NCBI GenBank assembly: GCA_001970955.1
Contig: MPUH01000037.1
Span: 79,811 to 143,810 of the forward strand
Reading direction: 5' to 3'
From: Stentor coeruleus
Taxonomy: Eukaryota > Ciliophora > Heterotrichea > Heterotrichida > Stentoridae
Length of the DNA stretch: 64,000 nucleotides
Part shown: piece by piece, positions 63,634 through 64,000 of the stretch
How the letters are laid out: each line of letters starts with the position of its first letter
Numbering within the stretch: the stretch's first letter is position 1
The notes under the pieces: model-generated
Told to the model about the DNA's origin: nothing
Database searches by the model: none
What the model saw: the letters and a program-made list of their open reading frames with translations, nothing else
Translations under genes and position numbers: made by a program

Positions 63634-64000
63634 ATGAAAAGATCGAACAAAGCATTTAGCTTTCTTAAACAAGATAGAGTCATTAAAAGGCCAAAATACT
63701 CTGAATATTACCTTCTTATAACTAATACCCCTCAGGATTATAATCTTCCTGATTGCGGATATACAAGAAAATTCATTCCTGAACTAAAATCAAAATCAAT
63801 TGGTATCAGCTTTATTNTTATAACTAATACCCCTCAGGATTATAATCTTCCTGATTGCGGATATACAAGAAAATTCATTCCTGAACTAAAATCAAAATCA
63901 ATTGGTATCAGCTTTATTATGTTTTCTCAGAACAGCGATAGATTAGCGTGTATTAATGCGATAAACTCAGTAAGCCACACAATGTCACTTTTTTGTTTTG
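63634..64000 (+). CDS. unrecognised protein, 5' part only; intact sister of the 35-kb pseudogene
   Basis: ATG at 63634 after GATATAA. The gene runs off the window. The n at 63817 lies between 101-bp repeats (63716-63816, 63818-63918). With one copy dropped, the frame reads MKRSNKAFSFLKQDR, SEYYLLITNTPQDY, FIPELKSKSIGISF and CINAINSVSHTMSLF without a stop. The equivalent positions in the copy at 34475-35779 carry a frameshift and a stop, so this copy is the functional one. Judging from that pseudogene, the full protein would be about 430 aa, helical, without enzyme motifs. Family unknown. Confidence 0.65.
   Translation, partial: MKRSNKAFSFLKQDRVIKRPKYSEYYLLITNTPQDYNLPDCGYTRKFIPELKSKSIGISFIXITNTPQDYNLPDCGYTRKFIPELKSKSIGISFIMFSQNSDRLACINAINSVSHTMSLFCF

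Noticed and set aside
1-64000. CRISPR arrays, rRNA or tRNA genes, telomere repeats
   Set aside because: Looked for on both strands and not found. The window is eukaryotic and internal to a scaffold.

Overview
The window looks like macronuclear DNA of a heterotrich ciliate, most probably Stentor (S. coeruleus or a close relative). It is about 70% A+T with short, nearly intron-free genes. All three standard stop codons end genes. Where a conserved protein is interrupted, the break is always a 15-nt GT...AG intron. I could place ten such introns. All are exactly 15 nt, and all have A at position 10. Standard code plus 15-nt introns with that internal A is the known Stentor pattern. Blepharisma shares the introns but reads TGA as Trp, which is not seen here.

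Layout. (1) 1-13.9 kb is gene-poor. It holds three intronless paralogues of an unrecognised ~202-aa protein (1530, 6834, 12026), a decayed fourth copy (~9290), and two 5'-truncated copies of a GC-richer retroelement, each with its own perfect target-site duplication (11 and 14 bp). Short tandem and inverted repeats are scattered between them. (2) 13.9-26.7 kb is gene-dense: a small multi-pass membrane protein, a FAN/NSMAF-type BEACH-WD40 protein, a WD40 protein, the mitochondrial import factor Pam16, the ciliary protein CFAP221/PCDP1, a small basic protein and a divergent secreted GH47-like protein. (3) 27.1-33.8 kb (+) and 55.6-62.2 kb (-) hold two giant paralogues of ~2,220 aa. Each has a signal peptide, five lectin-like modules alternating with Cys-rich blocks, and a multi-pass C-terminal membrane domain. 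They point toward each other. (4) 34.5-63.6 kb, between and beside them: a pseudogene whose apparently intact sister starts at 63634 and leaves the window, a METTL21/FAM86-like methyltransferase, a 59-aa ORF, two divergent cyclic-nucleotide-binding-domain proteins with a putative acylated microprotein between them, a long acidic coiled-coil protein with repeated KPSIFDELE motifs, a two-finger C2H2 protein, the CHIP/STUB1 ubiquitin ligase, an unrecognised coiled-coil protein and an RCC1-repeat protein.

The genes do not form one pathway. Ciliary/signalling proteins (CFAP221, CNBD pair, BEACH, RCC1-like, giant receptors) and housekeeping genes (Pam16, CHIP, methyltransferase) are mixed, as expected for a compact ciliate macronuclear chromosome. 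Two sequence-wide signals stand out. Intergenic DNA is C-rich and G-poor on the sense strand before genes and the reverse after them. A TATAA element lies within about 10 nt of many start codons.

Caution: five single n characters (14315, 34076, 50695, 55320, 63817) each sit between near-identical direct repeats of 49-121 bp. These are almost certainly unmerged overlapping contig ends. They insert false duplications, two of them inside genes.
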